From Lathyrus oleraceus (Eukaryota > Streptophyta > Magnoliopsida > Fabales > Fabaceae), in the NCBI RefSeq assembly GCF_024323335.1, contig NC_066580.1:261313332-261377331 (forward strand): DNA of 64,000 nucleotides, given 5' to 3'. A program made the translations under genes and the position numbers. Below are positions 33,037-45,100 of this stretch, one piece after another. Below the pieces are notes generated by a model. The model did not search any database, was not told where the DNA came from, and saw only the letters and a program-made list of their open reading frames with translations. Position 1 is the stretch's first letter; the number at the start of each line of letters is the position of its first letter.

Positions 33037-33257
33037 AACCCAAATCCAAAAGAAAGTCGAATCATACGAACATGCGTGAACCAAACCTTGCCCTAGACGT
33101 AGGTCCGGTCGAGGAACATTCTTTCGTTCTTTTTTATAGTGATTCTTTGAGTTTATGTGAACTCATGTTGTGTGCTTTCTATACGAAGTGTAAATAATTA
33201 AGATGAAGATAAAAGGATTAAGTTAAGAATCGATAAGAGATCCCTTTAGAGGCGAGT

Positions 33258-33259
<2 letters not shown>

Positions 33260-33288
<29 letters not shown>
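33260..33288. repeat. (GA)n microsatellite
   Basis: About 14 uninterrupted GA units, arising at a gagtgaagag stretch of the LTR. Confidence 0.95.
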
Positions 33289-33293
<5 letters not shown>

Positions 33294-33438
33294 ATTATTT
33301 TAGTCTTAGGTAGAACATATTTATCTTTATTTTAAAAAATACTTCATATTCTAAATTATGTATTTGAGTCGAGTTTTAAATTTAATTATTCTATTCCATA
33401 TGATTATATTAATTTTATATCAGAATTATTACATATTT

Positions 33439-33441
<3 letters not shown>

Positions 33442-33533
<92 letters not shown>
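33442..33533. repeat. (AT)n microsatellite
   Basis: About 46 uninterrupted AT units. It marks the joint between the Ty3 LTR to the left and MITE-like DNA to the right. Length is likely to be polymorphic or mis-assembled. Confidence 0.95.
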
Positions 33534-33534
<1 letters not shown>

Positions 33535-33536
<2 letters not shown>

Positions 33537-33700
33537 GGACCGATTTACTCTAAGAGTAAGCTTTTATAACTTACTCCAAATTGTAGTTTTTGAATTGAAT
33601 CTAATTTAATGGTAAATTAAGTAAAAAAGTTAATTTAATCATTAGATTCGATTAAATTCAAAGTTTGTGATTAAATTAATCTTCCGATTCTCAAGAAAAG
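33535..33700. repeat. MITE-like hairpin sequence
   Basis: Contains the perfect hairpin ttactctaagagtaa (33546-33560) and a larger inverted pair, gaatctaatttaatgg (near 33597) against ttaatcattagattcg (near 33636). No target duplication could be assigned. Confidence 0.45.
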
Positions 33701-33726
33701 TAATTATGAGAATTGGTGCCAGCATA

Positions 33727-34549
33727 TAAAGGTTGTGTTATGTTATCAAGATCTTTGAGATCTTGTGAAGGAAGGAGTAACAACGCTTGCAGAAAACGCG
33801 ACAGATCAAGAAAGGGTTGCACATAAAGAATTGAAAAGAAAGATTATAAAGCTCTCTTTATAATTCATCAATGTGTTAATTCAGATAACTTTGAAAAGGT
33901 TAATGATGTAGAGTCAGTGAAAGAAGCATATAAATTCTTGAGAAGTCGTTTGGAGGCGCAGAGAAGGTGAAAGAGGTGAGGTTACAAACTCACAAAAGGA
34001 CGTATGAATTGCTTCAGATGGAAGACAATGAAAGCATAACTGATTTCTTAACTAAGGTTACAGAACTGGTGAATCAAATCAAGGTATGTGGAGAAGTGTT
34101 GACATCAAGGTCTGTTGTTGGAAAGGTCTTGAGATCGTTGGCTCCAGAGTTCGACCACGTGGTAGTAGTCATATAAGAGTCAAAAGATTTGTCAAAACTG
34201 ACAAAGGAGGAGCTTCAAGGGACGCTTGAATCTCATGAAGAAAGAATGGATAAAAGAGCTAAAGAAAAGTCGAAGAGTGATGTGGCTTTGCAGGCGCAAT
34301 CAGAAAGAAAGAAGAGACAAAGGAAGCTGGAACGACAATAAAGGAAGAGGAGGCTACAATAATTTTACTGGTCGAAATCGGCAAGAAGGAAACTGGTTGA
34401 ATCAGATAAAACCCTGGAGCCAAGGCAACCAAAGAGGTGGTGTTGCAGATAGAGGAAGAGATGATGATCAAAATTCAGACAAGAGTCACATTCAGTGTTA
34501 CAATTGTCAGAAGCATGGTCATTATTCTAGTGACTGTCCAAAAAAGTAG
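33727..34549 (+). pseudogene. gag: Ty1/copia gag with zinc knuckle
   Basis: UBN2-type gag: the middle reads LTKVTELVNQIKVCGEV and SVVGKVLRSLAPEFDHVVV (33967-34173), followed after a stop by a second frame with basic, glycine-rich linker and the CCHC knuckle CYNCQKHGHYSSDC (34496-34540). Upstream 33790-33960 reads as the N-terminal half in another frame (LAENATDQ, then ALFIIHQCVNSDNFEKV). At least one frameshift near 33965 and stops near 34174 and 34340 break it. Its role in live elements is to build the particle and bind RNA. Confidence 0.75.
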
Positions 34550-34585
34550 AAGAATTAAGAAACTTATGCAAAGCTGGAGAAACAT

Positions 34586-35893
34586 GAAGAAGAAGAGATA
34601 TTGCTGAAGGTTACAATGAGATATGAAGAGAGATTCAAGGACCAATGGTACTTGGACTCAGGATGCTCATAACACATGTCTAGAAGGAAAGATTGGCTTG
34701 TCAACATAAAGCCATCAATGAAGAACATGGTGAAATTTGCAAATTACAATACTCTAGCAGCTGAAGGTGTTGGTGATGTTCTGATTATGAGGAAAGATGG
34801 CAAGAGGTTGGTTGTACATACCATGCATGAAGAACAATTTGCTTAGCATAGTGAAGTTAGTTGAAAAGAACTACAAGGTGTCGATCAAAGACAAGATGAT
34901 GAGAGTTCTCGACTCAAATGGAAGGTTGATCTTGAAGGCTCCAATGTCTCAGAATAGAACCTTCAAGATTGAGATTAATGTGATGAAGCATAAGTGCCTT
35001 GCAATAGTAGCCAGCAGAGATGAATGGATATGGCATTATAGACTTGGCCATCTCAATTTCAAAGACATCCGAGATTTGAAGAGAAGAAATATGGTTTCAG
35101 GATTACCGAAAATCGACATTCCAAACGAAGCGTGTGAAGAATACGTGTAGGCAAAGAAGCACAAGAACAACTTCAGTAAGGATGCAAGAAGCATGTTAAA
35201 GGAATTTATTGAAGTCATATACTCTGATGTATGTGGTCCTATCCAGGTGGATTCGATTGGAGGTAACAAATACTTTGTTACATTCATATATGATTTCACT
35301 CGAAAACTATGGGCCTAACTGATCAAGAAGAAAAGTGAAGTGATTGAGGTATTTGCAAAGTTTAAATCTATGGTAGAAAGACAAAGCGGTCGAAAGCTCA
35401 AGATTCAGAGGACTGATGGTGGTGGAGAATATGTGTAGAAAGACTTTGACGCATTATGTGTGAAAGAATGGATTATGCATGAGGTGGTGCCACCCTACAC
35501 TCCACAACAAAATGGAGTTTCAAAAAGGAAGAATAGAACCATCATGAATATGGTGAGAAGTATGTTAAAAGGCAAGCATCTACCCAAAGAATCATGGGGA
35601 GAAGTTGTGTCGACTGTAACATATATCTTGAACAGATGCCTGATGAAGAAGCTAGAAGGAATCACGCTAGAAGAATGTTGGTCTGGTGTCAAGCCTAGCT
35701 TGAGTCATTTGAAGGTGTTTGGATCTATAGCACATATACATGTGTCAGATCAGTTGAGAAGAAAACTTGATGACAAGTCGATTCAGATGATCCTGATAGG
35801 TTATCATTCGGTTGAAGAATACAAGTTGTTCGACCTAGTAAACAAGCAAGTGGTGATCATCAGGGACGTGATCATAGATGAGCTTAAGGAATG
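34586..35893 (+). pseudogene. pol: Ty1/copia protease and integrase, catalytically damaged
   Basis: The protease site WYLDSGCS is followed by an in-frame stop and HM (34646-34678). The pre-integrase zinc region has WHYRLGHLNF (35032) and one cysteine left of the second pair (EACEEYV then a stop, where family members have a second Cys). The integrase core keeps the first Asp (YSDVCGPI, near 35222) and second (RTDGGGEY, near 35410), but the catalytic Glu is Lys (YTPQQNGVSKRKN, codon at 35523-35525). The C-terminal GKE-type region follows to 35893 (HLKVFGSIAHIHV). Stops occur at about 35148, 35316 and 35437. Not functional. Confidence 0.8.
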
Positions 35894-36030
35894 AGATTAG
35901 ACTGAGAATGTTAAGAAGGATTCAGTGAGAATCTTTTGTGATGAACCAACTAGTGAAGTCAAAAGATAAGTTCGACAAGAAGCCATAGGTGTAGCAGGCC
36001 CAAGCAGAACTCAAAGAACAAGACATATGC

Positions 36031-37658
36031 TTGCAAGGATGTGTTATTACATCAGATAATATGGTCAACGAAGAAGGTGAGCTGGTACACTATACTTTCT
36101 ACGCAGATGTCGAACCGGTCAATGCATTTGAGGAATTAAAAGATTTGAAGTGGGTGAAAGAAATGAACGAAGAATTGAAGTCAATCAAAGTCAACAACAC
36201 TTGGTCACTTGTAGAATTTCCCCAAGACAAGAAGGAAGTCAATGTGAAGTGAGTATGCAAGATGAAGTTGAACCCAAAGGAGAAATTACTCGACACAAGC
36301 TGAGACTTGTGGCGAAATGATTTCTTCAGAAAGAAGGAATCGACTTCGACGAAGTTTTTGCACCTGTTGCTAGGATTGAAACAATCAGGTTGGTTATTGG
36401 TCTAGCAAATGTGAACAAATGACAGATGTGTCAGATGGATGTGAAATGTGCATTCCTGAATGACCCCTTGGAAGAAGAAGTTTATGTTGCACAACCAGTT
36501 GGGTTTGTGAAACAAGGCGAAGAAAAAAAGGTGTACATGTTGTATAAAGTCATGTATGGACTTAAACAAGCTCCAAGAGTTTGGAACAAGAAGATAGATG
36601 GATTTCTAAGGGAGAAGGAATTTATGAAGTGCACAACTGAACATTGAGTATATGTAAGAAGAAGCAATAGTGAATTGCTTATACTATGTCTCTATGTCGA
36701 TGACTTGTTGATAACAGGTAGCTACAAGAAAGAGATCGAAGACTTTAAAGGTGATCTCAACAAGGAATTCAAAATGTCAGATCTGGGTGACATTTCATAT
36801 TTCCTTGGCATTGAATTCTAAAAGAGTTGTAGAGGTTTGATGATGCATCAAAGAAGGTATGCAAGCGAAATACTCAAGAGATTTGAGATGCAAGATTGCA
36901 ACCCAACTTCGAATCCAGCTGGGCCCGGATTACAACTGTTGAAAGATTCAAATGAAGATGATGTCGACCCAACCCAATATATAATACTTATTGGATCACT
37001 TCGATACCTTTGTCACACAAGACCTGACTTAGCATATAGTGTAGGTATGATGAGTAGATTCATGCAGAAGCCAAAGGTATCACATCTAGCAGCGGCGAAG
37101 AGGATACTAAAGTATTTGAAAGGAACTCTCGACTATGGCATTTTGTTTCCTGCAACTGATGAAGGAAAATAATGTAAACTAGTGGGATACACCTACTCAA
37201 GTTGGTGTAGTGATGCTGAGGATCGAAAATCCACAACTAGCTATGTGTTTATGCTAGATGGTGCACTAGTTGCTTGGAGTTTGAGAAAGGAGACAACAGT
37301 GGCATTATCGTCGTGCAAAGCAAAATACATAGTTGCTTCCCTTTGTGCATGTCAAGCAACGTGGATGGTGAATCTGGTCGAAGAGATAACAACGAAGAGT
37401 CATGAAGCAATTGCCATGAAGATCGATAGCATGTCAGCTATCAATCTGGCGAAGAATCCAATAACACATGGTCGAAGCAAGCAAATCGAAATGAGGTTCC
37501 ATTATCTTCGAGAGCAGGTAGCATGTGTGAAGATGAATTTGAAACACTGCAGAACTGAGAATCTGATTGCAGGCGTTATGACAAAGGGAGTGCATGTCGA
37601 AGCGTTTAGAAGACTAAGAGCTATGATGAATGTAGATAAATTAGACACAATGAATTAG
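36031..37658 (+). pseudogene. pol: Ty1/copia reverse transcriptase and RNase H
   Basis: The RT start reads AFEELKDLKWVKEMNEELK and NNTWSLVEFPQ, then (after a stop at 36250 and frame changes) MCQMDVKCAFLNDPLEEEVY, VMYGLKQAPRVWN and the catalytic YVDD box, intact at 36692-36703. The connection and RNase H follow: RYLCHTRPDLAYSVGMMSRF (near 37005), then SSWCSDAEDRKSTTSYVFML, where the family's ADYAGD has become SSWCSD. ALSSCKAKYIVAS carries the family's AEY as AKY, so the RNase H catalytic Glu is lost. Stops at about 36645, 36820 and 37170. Confidence 0.8.
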
Positions 37659-37664
37659 GTGGTG

Positions 37665-38117
37665 TGTTGAATTGTAATTCCTTGTGTTGAAGTAGGTTGC
37701 TTAATAGAACAAGGATGTGTCGAGTAGCCTAGTGTGTCGAAGTGTCGAAGCATGTTGTTTCACACAGGATTTCAACTTAGGCATATTTTTAGTAGTGTTA
37801 ATTATTTTGGACTTTTATAGTTTTCGGCTTTGACTTAGGGAGTAAGCTAACCTAAATCTATAAATAGAGGGAGTAACCCATATTCTTGAAATAACTTGTA
37901 TTCACATGATTTTGTAGTTGCAAAGTGAATAAAGAAGTTTTCCATAGGTTGTGGATAGAGAGAAAACTCTGCAGAAAATATTCTTCTTCTTCTTCAACAT
38001 TTTTTTTCTTTCTTTCTCAATCGTTCTTTTCTTTTCATTATCATTGCGTGTGTTGATAACAATTTTTTTCATCAAGATTGATAGAAATTCTCCATAGGTT
38101 GTGGTGGATTTTCAACA
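37665..38117 (+). mobile_element. Ty1/copia 3' LTR, 453 bp
   Basis: Starts TGTTGAATTG right after the polypurine-like tract at the end of RNase H and ends ATTTTCAACA, giving TGTTGA...TCAACA inverted ends. TATA box CTATAAATAG at about 37859-37868, followed by a CT-rich leader and a repeated ttctccataggttgtgg/ttttccataggttgtgg pair. Confidence 0.85.
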
Positions 38118-38204
38118 ATTCTAAAATTGATTTATCATGGATGAGAGTAACTTATCAAAAGTTTTTGTTCATTATTAGCGTTTAGACGGACACTTTTATA
38201 CTCA

Positions 38205-40250
38205 TTTGTCCATATTGTTTTACTGTTTCATCAAAATGAAGATTCCATCTTCTGGAAGCTCGCTTCAATCCATAGATTGATCTTTGTAACTTACATATCT
38301 TTTGGGTTTCTTCTGGTATGTCAAACCCTTCAGGTTGTGTCATGTACACATCCTCAAGAAGATTCCCATTAAGGAAAGCAGTTTTGACATCCATTTGCCA
38401 TATTTCATAATCATGATATGCAGCGATAGCAAGTAAAATTCGAAAAGATTTAAGCATGGCAATTGGTGAAAAGGTTTCATCATAGTCAACCCCATGAATT
38501 TGTTTATATCCTTTTGCAACCAGTCTTGCTTTATAGATATGTACCTTACCATCCATGTCAGTCTTCTTTTTGAAGATCCACTTGCATCCTATAGGGCTAA
38601 CTCCTATAGGAGGCTCTACCAAGGTCCGAACCTGGTTTGTGTACATGGAATCTATTTCAGATTTCCTGGCTTCTAGCCACTTCTCAGACTCAGGACCAGT
38701 TATGATCTCTTGTTAGGTCACAGGCTCATCTTGATCCATGATTAATACATCACCTTGATCAGTTATAAGATATCCATATCTCTTAGGTAGGTGACGTATC
38801 CTGCTTGACCTACACTGGTCTTGTTCTACTTGAGCATGTTGCTCTTCCACAACTACTTGTGTTTCCTGCTCTAATTCCTCCATAGGTGTATCAATGCTTT
38901 GTGATTCTTGAATTTCTTCAAGCTCTACTTTCCTTCCACTACTTCCTTTGGAAATAAAATCCTTTTCTATGAAAACTCCAGTTTGAGCGAAAAACACTTT
39001 GCCCTCAGAAGGATTGTAGAAGTAATACCCTCTTGTTTCTTTAGGATATCCCACAAATAAGCATTTGTCAGATTTGGGCTTAATCTTAGTTGAAATTTGT
39101 CGTTTCACATAAACTTCGCAAACCCAAATCTTCATGTAAGATATATATGGTTTCTTACCACTCCATATCTCAAATTGTGTCTTCTCAACCTTTTTGGATG
39201 GAACACGGTTAAGTGTGTAAGTTGTTGTCAATAGTGCATGTCCCCAAAAGGAGTTTGGAAGATCGGCGTGACTCATCATGGATCGGACCATGTCTAATAA
39301 TGTTCAATTTCTTCTCTCAGATACATCATTCCATTAGGGTGTTCCAAGAGGAGTAAGTTGGGATAGAAACCCACACTCTTTCAGATGGACATCAAACTCT
39401 AGGCTTAAATATTCACCACCTCGATCTGATCGAAGAGTTTTAATATTCTTACCTAGTTGGTTTTGTACTTCATTCTTGAATTCCTTGAACTTTTCAAAGG
39501 ACTCTGATTTGTGTTTGATTAAATACACATAACCATATCTACTGAAATCATCAATAAATGTGATGAAGTACTGAAAACCTCTTTTGGCTGGTATGTTCAG
39601 TGGTTCATATACATCAGTATGTATGAGAGCCAAAAGATCATTAGCTCTTTCACCTTTTTCTGTGAATGGAGACTTTGTCATCTTTCCAATTAAACAAGAT
39701 CTTCATGTCTCATATGATTCATAATCAAAAGAGTCCAAGAGTCCATCTTTATGGAGTTTGGAAATGTGTTTCTCATTTATGTGGCCTAATCGACAATGCC
39801 AAAGGTAAGTTGGATTTAACTCATCGGGTTTCATCCTTTTAGTATTAATGTTATAAATAGGCATTTCAAGATCAATGACATATAGACCATTGTTCATTTA
39901 TGCAGTAGCATAGAATATATCATTCAAATAAATGGAGCAACAATTGTTCTTTATTATAAATGAAAAACCAAACTTGTTCAAACAAGAAACGGAAATAATA
40001 TTCCTACTAAATGCAAGTACATAATAACAGTTCTCTAACTGAATTATTAAACCAATAGGTAAAGTCAATACATAAGTTCCTACGGCTAAAGCAGCAACCT
40101 TTGCTCCATTGCCAACTCGTAGATGAACTTCACCTTTTGCTAAATCTCTACTCCTTTTTAGCCCCTGCACATTGGTACAAATGTGAGTACCGCAGTTAGT
40201 ATCTAATACCCATGATGCAGAAGTAGATAAATTATTTTCAATAACAAAAA
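38205..40250 (-). pseudogene. pol: Ty1/copia protease, integrase and partial RT
   Basis: The protease reads WVLDTNCGTHICTNVQG (near 40200; family D-S/T-G is D-T-N here, so the site is damaged). The pre-integrase region has TYLWHCRLGHINEKHISKLH (39800). The integrase core shows Asp in LALIHTDVYEP, Asp in LRSDRGGEY and Glu in VSERRN, all three catalytic positions kept, but with stops inside TPQWN and ERRNRT-type motifs (39280-39340). RT starts with IGCKWIFKKKTDMDGK (38590), continues FSPIAMLKSFRILLAIAA and WQMDVKTAFLNGNLLEDVYM, and ends after IYGLKRASRRWN. Stops near 39898, 39334 and 38713. Confidence 0.85.
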
Positions 40251-40326
40251 TACCTGAAGTTGAAGTCTCTACTCCATTCTTCTTATCTTCCAGGTACTTT
40301 GGGCAGTTTCTCTTCCCGTGTCTTGT

Positions 40327-41105
40327 CTAACCGCAATGGAAGCAGGTGCCTTCCTTTGCTATGCCTCCACTAGGATTCAAAGCAGGAGCAGTGGTTTTGG
40401 GTTTGGCAACTTCCTTGCCTTTCCCTTTACCACCCTGCTTGGTTGGTCTTTTGTTCTGTCTCTTTCCATTTCCGATCATCAGAATGGACTTCCCTTTTGA
40501 CTTCAGATTCTGCTCAACAGTTTCTAACATGCCTAGCAGTTCAGGAAGAGTTCTGTCCATATCATTTATGTTGAAATTAAGGACAAATTGACTGAAGCTA
40601 TCTGGTAACAATTGCAAGATCAAATCAGTCGCAAGTTCCTTTCCGAGGGGAAAACCCAACCTCTTAAGGTTCTCCACATACCCAATCATCTTGAGCACAT
40701 AGAGGCCTACAGGGGCTCCCTCAGCTAACTTGCCTTGAAAAAAGGCTTTTGAAACTTCAAACCTTTCATGCCTTGCCTGCTCTTGATAGAGCATCTTCAG
40801 GTGTTCGATCATATCGAACGCTGCCATGTTCTCATGTTGCTTTTCCAACTATGAGTTCATGGTAGCTAGCATGAGGCAAGAAGTTTCATTGGCATCATTG
40901 ACATGCTTCTTATAAGCATCTCTTTTTGCCTTAGGTACATAACTAAGAGGTTCCTCTTCAGGAACAAGTTTCTTCAAGACATACAACTTTCTATCATGCT
41001 TGAGGACAATCCTTAGATTTCGGTGTCAATCCAAAAAATTTGTCCTAGACAGTTTTTCCTTATCAAGGATTGATCACAAAATTTTATTAGAGGTGTTTGT
41101 TGTCA
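40327..41105 (-). pseudogene. gag: Ty1/copia gag
   Basis: Start at ATG 41105 (MTTNTSNK). The first 85 codons contain stops near 41087, 41030 and 40849. The gag core is open from 40848: LKMLYQEQARHERFEVSKAF, then LPDSFSQFVLNFNINDMDRT and a basic glycine-rich linker (KGKGKEVAKPK). The zinc knuckle CFHCG is cut by a TAG right after its second Cys (40327), with the remainder HGKRNCPKY still readable beyond. Confidence 0.8.
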
Positions 41106-42127
41106 TGGTAATCTACATGAAAAATATGAAAATATAAGTATCACTAAAGTAACATATTTAATTAGGCCTTTAATTAAATATACTCCCACTATTTTACTCA
41201 AAACAAATGACCCTCATCATTTGATTTAGAAAACCCCGTTGGAAGATTTTCTAGTGGGTCGAGATCCACATTTCACTTTGTTTTAAGTCTGCGTAGGCGG
41301 ATTACACAAAACTGGGTTATTTAGGTAGGAGCTCCTTCCAATTGTATCTAATACAACTCTCAAATATTTTAGTTGGGTGAATAACTCCTTATTCCAATCC
41401 ATCACATGGATCATTTCCAACTTTTACTTCTAAACGTATATAATCTTATTATAATTTGTTTAGTTAAGTTTGACCTACTGTTTTAGCAATTCGAATATTA
41501 CAATCATCCCATCGCACCTTACTAATATAGAGCATGCACCCCGCGTAGGCGAAACCTACATTATTCGATACTAGTCTTGATGAGTGCTAAAACATGGAAA
41601 GCATAAACTTAATATTTAATTTGAGGGAATTTGCAATTATTATGATCTCATCGGCTTATTTATCATATAAATCATCTCTCACATGCATCAACATGCATTC
41701 ACATGCATTAACATACATACAAAATGAAACAATTATGACCCTTAGCGCAAATGTTCTCCCAAGGTAATGAGAGAAACTAAGCTAACCTAATAACGATCTA
41801 AGCTTCTCCAAGCAAGATCTTCAAGGTTGTCCTCCTTTGATATTGTATTATTCTCTTTCTTCATAACATTACATTATATAAAAGAAACTCGTTTTACATA
41901 CGAGGGAGTGAGATGAGAAAAGAAGTTACATTAAGAGATTAAAAGAGAGGCACGACACGCAGGTCGTATTTTAAAATCCCAAAAACAAAATAAAGGAAAA
42001 CTAAGGTCATAACCGATCACCACAAGATAATAATAATAAACACATTATCATTAATTTAAATTCTGTTAATTAAATAAACCAAATTAAATTTCGGCGACTG
42101 ATCATACTATGCAGAGTTAGCCGGGGG
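41106..42127 (-). mobile_element. Probable leader and 5' LTR of the minus-strand copia element
   Basis: Directly upstream of the gag start. On the minus strand a TATA-like TTTTATATAATG lies near 41876-41887, and acgacctgcgtgtcgtgc near 41950, a stretch I associate with copia LTRs. A primer site and exact LTR ends could not be recognised, and the Ogre LTR begins abruptly at 42128, so it probably inserted into this LTR. Confidence 0.45.
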
Positions 42128-45100
42128 TGTAAGACCCTAATTTTGACCCTAAGATCCCTCATGGCATCATATCATTGAACATTGCATTTTCCTCAAGGAT
42201 CATAGCATCTTGGCTCCTTTACCCTAGGGTTGGGACTTGTGTGATTTTGTTTGAGACCACCAAGCATGCTTGAATTGTATATTATTGCTTTTCTCAATTT
42301 TTTTTACTAACCAAAAGCACAAAAATATGTCACTAACTTTGTTTGTTTTGAAGCTCAAGCAATCATGTGATCCAAGGCTCCTAGGAGCCCCCTATGCCCA
42401 ATGAAGTGGCCAGATGAAGTTGAAAGCAAGAATGACAATGGTTACCAAAGCTCTCAATCATCACATGTGCCTCCCATGTATCTCAATTTGTCAATTTGAT
42501 CAAGATAAACCAAAGGGCTTGAGGATTGTTTCCCAAAGAAACCCTAATTCAACTGTGCATTGATTGTGCCTTGCTCATGAAGCAACCTCAACCCATGATC
42601 AAATACAATCAAGGGAAGTTATTTCATTCATCATTTTATGCATATATGAGCTCATATGAGTGTCCTAAATCATTAACTCATTAAGATGTGAAGTTTGGAC
42701 TTGAGAAGTTGATAAGTCAATTCATCTAACTATTTTGAAATCCACTGAGACCTAACTTTTGATGTGTTTGTCAAATGAAGATGATCCCAAGATAAAAAAT
42801 GTTTTTACGAACCATATGAATAACGTTCATGTTCATAAAAATTTCATTTGAAACTTTTAAGGTCATCATTCATTTCAAAACATTATAGGTCATTTTGATT
42901 GAAACCCTAATTTTGGGTCAACTTCCCAAAGATCTAACTCCCTCATTTTTTATGATTTTTAAGTGGGACCAAGTGAATTGGAAAGTTTAAGATATCAACT
43001 TAAAATGTTATGTCGGACAAAATTTCATACTCATAAAAGAAACACATGTGATAATACAAAACATTATAGGTCATTTGGACCAAAGTCATTGAAATGTGAA
43101 AAAGTCCAACTTCAAGTGCCCATAACTTTCTCATCAAAAATCCAAATGATGCAAAATTTAAGTCCAAGTTGATTGTGTTGAAAATATCTACAACGTTTAT
43201 GTTGAAGGTTTTGTCATTTTAGGCTTTCATCATTGAAACAGAAGGGCTTGAAGTTGGTCCATTTTGGCAAAATTTCCATATACATGTTTTGTACATTGAA
43301 CTTCATGGCCAGTTTTCAATATTTTCCCAACTCCAAATGAACTTTTGATCAACATAACATTTGTTCCTCATGTCAAGACCTTTCCAACCATTACCCACAT
43401 GCCTATATTTCAATTTTGAAAATGGCATTTTTGAAGAGGAGACGTTTTGTGATCATTTATGGAAACCATGTTGAATCTTTGTGCACAAGCTAATTCAATC
43501 AAATCTGCACGTCCAAACCATCTCACTTGCATCTCAACTTGCATTTGCCATTGCTTTTGGGCCTCCCATGCGCCTGTACAGGCCCATGCATGGAGGATCC
43601 AACTTCACATGCACACGAGTTTCTTCATGCCTTGCATCAGCCTTGCCTATAAATAGAAGCTTCATTTCTCTTCAAACTTCAACCTAAAGGCGCCTGAAGT
43701 TCTGCACAAGTGAAATCCCAACCTCCATTAAAAGGAATTCTGAGTTTTCTCTTTGAATTTTCAAGTTCAATTTTCAACTTCATTGGTTGATCTTTGAACT
43801 TCAATTCCCGAACCTTGCTTCCTTGCTACCTCAAGAACAAGCTGCATCAAAGAGTTGGAGTGGATCAAGCATTGAAAAGCTGCACTTCAAAGGTTGTTAT
43901 TCAAACTGTTTTGATTCGAATCTCCTTGGATATTGATCATTTCTTGTGTTTGTTGGTACCTCTGAAGTCCTCATGTGAGAGGCAATTGGTTTATACTTTT
44001 AATTTTGTGAATTGAGTAAGTTCAGTTTGAACACCATAATTTTCCATCTCAGATTTCTCTCTCTATAGAGATCTTGAGTGGAAACCAAGGGTACAGGGGT
44101 GATGTACATCACCCCAGCTTTCTATTGATGTATGGATCGTACATTTTGGTGAAGGTCTTGAAACCTGCAATTTTGGCCGGAACTGTGAGTCTCGTCGGAG
44201 AAGACGGTGGTTTCCACCACCGTCCCCACGTGGATGAGTTCCTGGCCCTTGGATCTTTATTTCCAGATCTAATCTCAGCGCTTCATCTATTTGACTTTAT
44301 TAAAAGCTTGGTGTTACGCGTTTGACCAAACCCTACCATGAGCGCGCGCTACACAGCCTTCTGATCAGCCACGCCATTTAATGAGCCTTGATCAGACGCT
44401 CCTTGTTTTTTTTTCCAATTTCTGAATTTCATTTTATTTTCTTTAATTCCATTTTATTTTAAAAATTCATAACTTCTTTATTTGGAATCACAAAAATATG
44501 GGACCAATTGCAAAAAATTTCTCTTGAATTCTAGTTTCTAAATATGATTTTTAATTATTTTTGTGATTCCATTTAATATTTTTTGTGAATTTTCTCTTTT
44601 CAGTTTATTTTTAATTCATTTAAAATACTTTTCAATATTCAAAAATGCCAAAAATATTTTCTTAACATGTTTGAATGATGATGAATCTAAGAAAAATATT
44701 CTCATTAATTTCTTAATTGATTTGAGATTTATTTGAGATTTTAATTCAATTATGTTATTTTTCTTCATTTTTAATTGTTTAAAATTAGTTTCTGGTTTCA
44801 AAAAATGATGAAATTTTTTGTCAAACCTTGTTTGACCTTGTTGAACTTATGATGATCCAATTGGACTTTTCCAAGTTGATTTGAATTGGATTTGAAGTTT
44901 GACCTTTATTTGTTTATTTTAATTGAAGTATTATTTTAATCCAAAAAAATACCAAAAATATTTTTATTGTTTCTTGACTTCTAAGTTTCATCTAACTTCT
45001 GTTTACCATTGATTGATGTTGATTCCTTTCATATTTGGTCAATGTGTGTTGGTTATGTCATTTAAATTTCAATTATGTACATTTCATTTCCATCTTCTTC

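Larger units (their letters stand above)
30797..33440 (+). mobile_element. Ty3/gypsy 3' LTR, related to the Tekay-type LTRs
   Basis: Starts TGTAATATTTAATATCC after a polypurine tract. Its layout parallels the LTR at 9738-13135: lattattaaga-type AT stretch, a GA-rich block (31090-31240), a palindromic word array (31597-31756), the gtgggttcgagtcccatacg repeats (32890-33036) and an aggcgagtgaa stretch near 33250 equal to agccgagtgga at 12780. The 3' end is blurred by a GA tract (33260-33288) and an AT tract (33442-33533). No following primer site is seen. The end coordinate is approximate. Confidence 0.7.
33701..38117 (+). mobile_element. Decayed Ty1/copia element lacking its 5' LTR
   Basis: Gag, protease, integrase, RT and RNase H follow in copia order on the plus strand, then a polypurine-like gaattaggtggtg and a 453-bp 3' LTR. 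No copy of the LTR precedes gag. Each domain carries several stops. I cannot assign the lineage with confidence. Confidence 0.85.
38205..41105 (-). mobile_element. Truncated Ty1/copia element, minus strand
   Basis: Reading leftward: gag (start codon at 41105), zinc knuckle, protease, integrase and the first half of RT, cut near 38205 before the YVDD box. RNase H and the 3' LTR are missing. The protein is clearly different from the plus-strand copia to the left. The left boundary lies near the 38118-38204 spacer, which contains nothing I can assign. Confidence 0.85.

Noticed and set aside
33535..38180. A single MITE split in two by the copia element (33535-33700 and 38118-38180)
   Set aside because: Both flanks have an agtaa.tta..aaag-type motif, but the match is too short and the copia 5' LTR is missing, so the idea cannot be supported by eye.
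43459..44325. Several overlapping 65-83 codon frames, possible host gene exons
   Set aside because: They lie inside the Ogre LTR around its TATA box; no domain and no codon bias visible.
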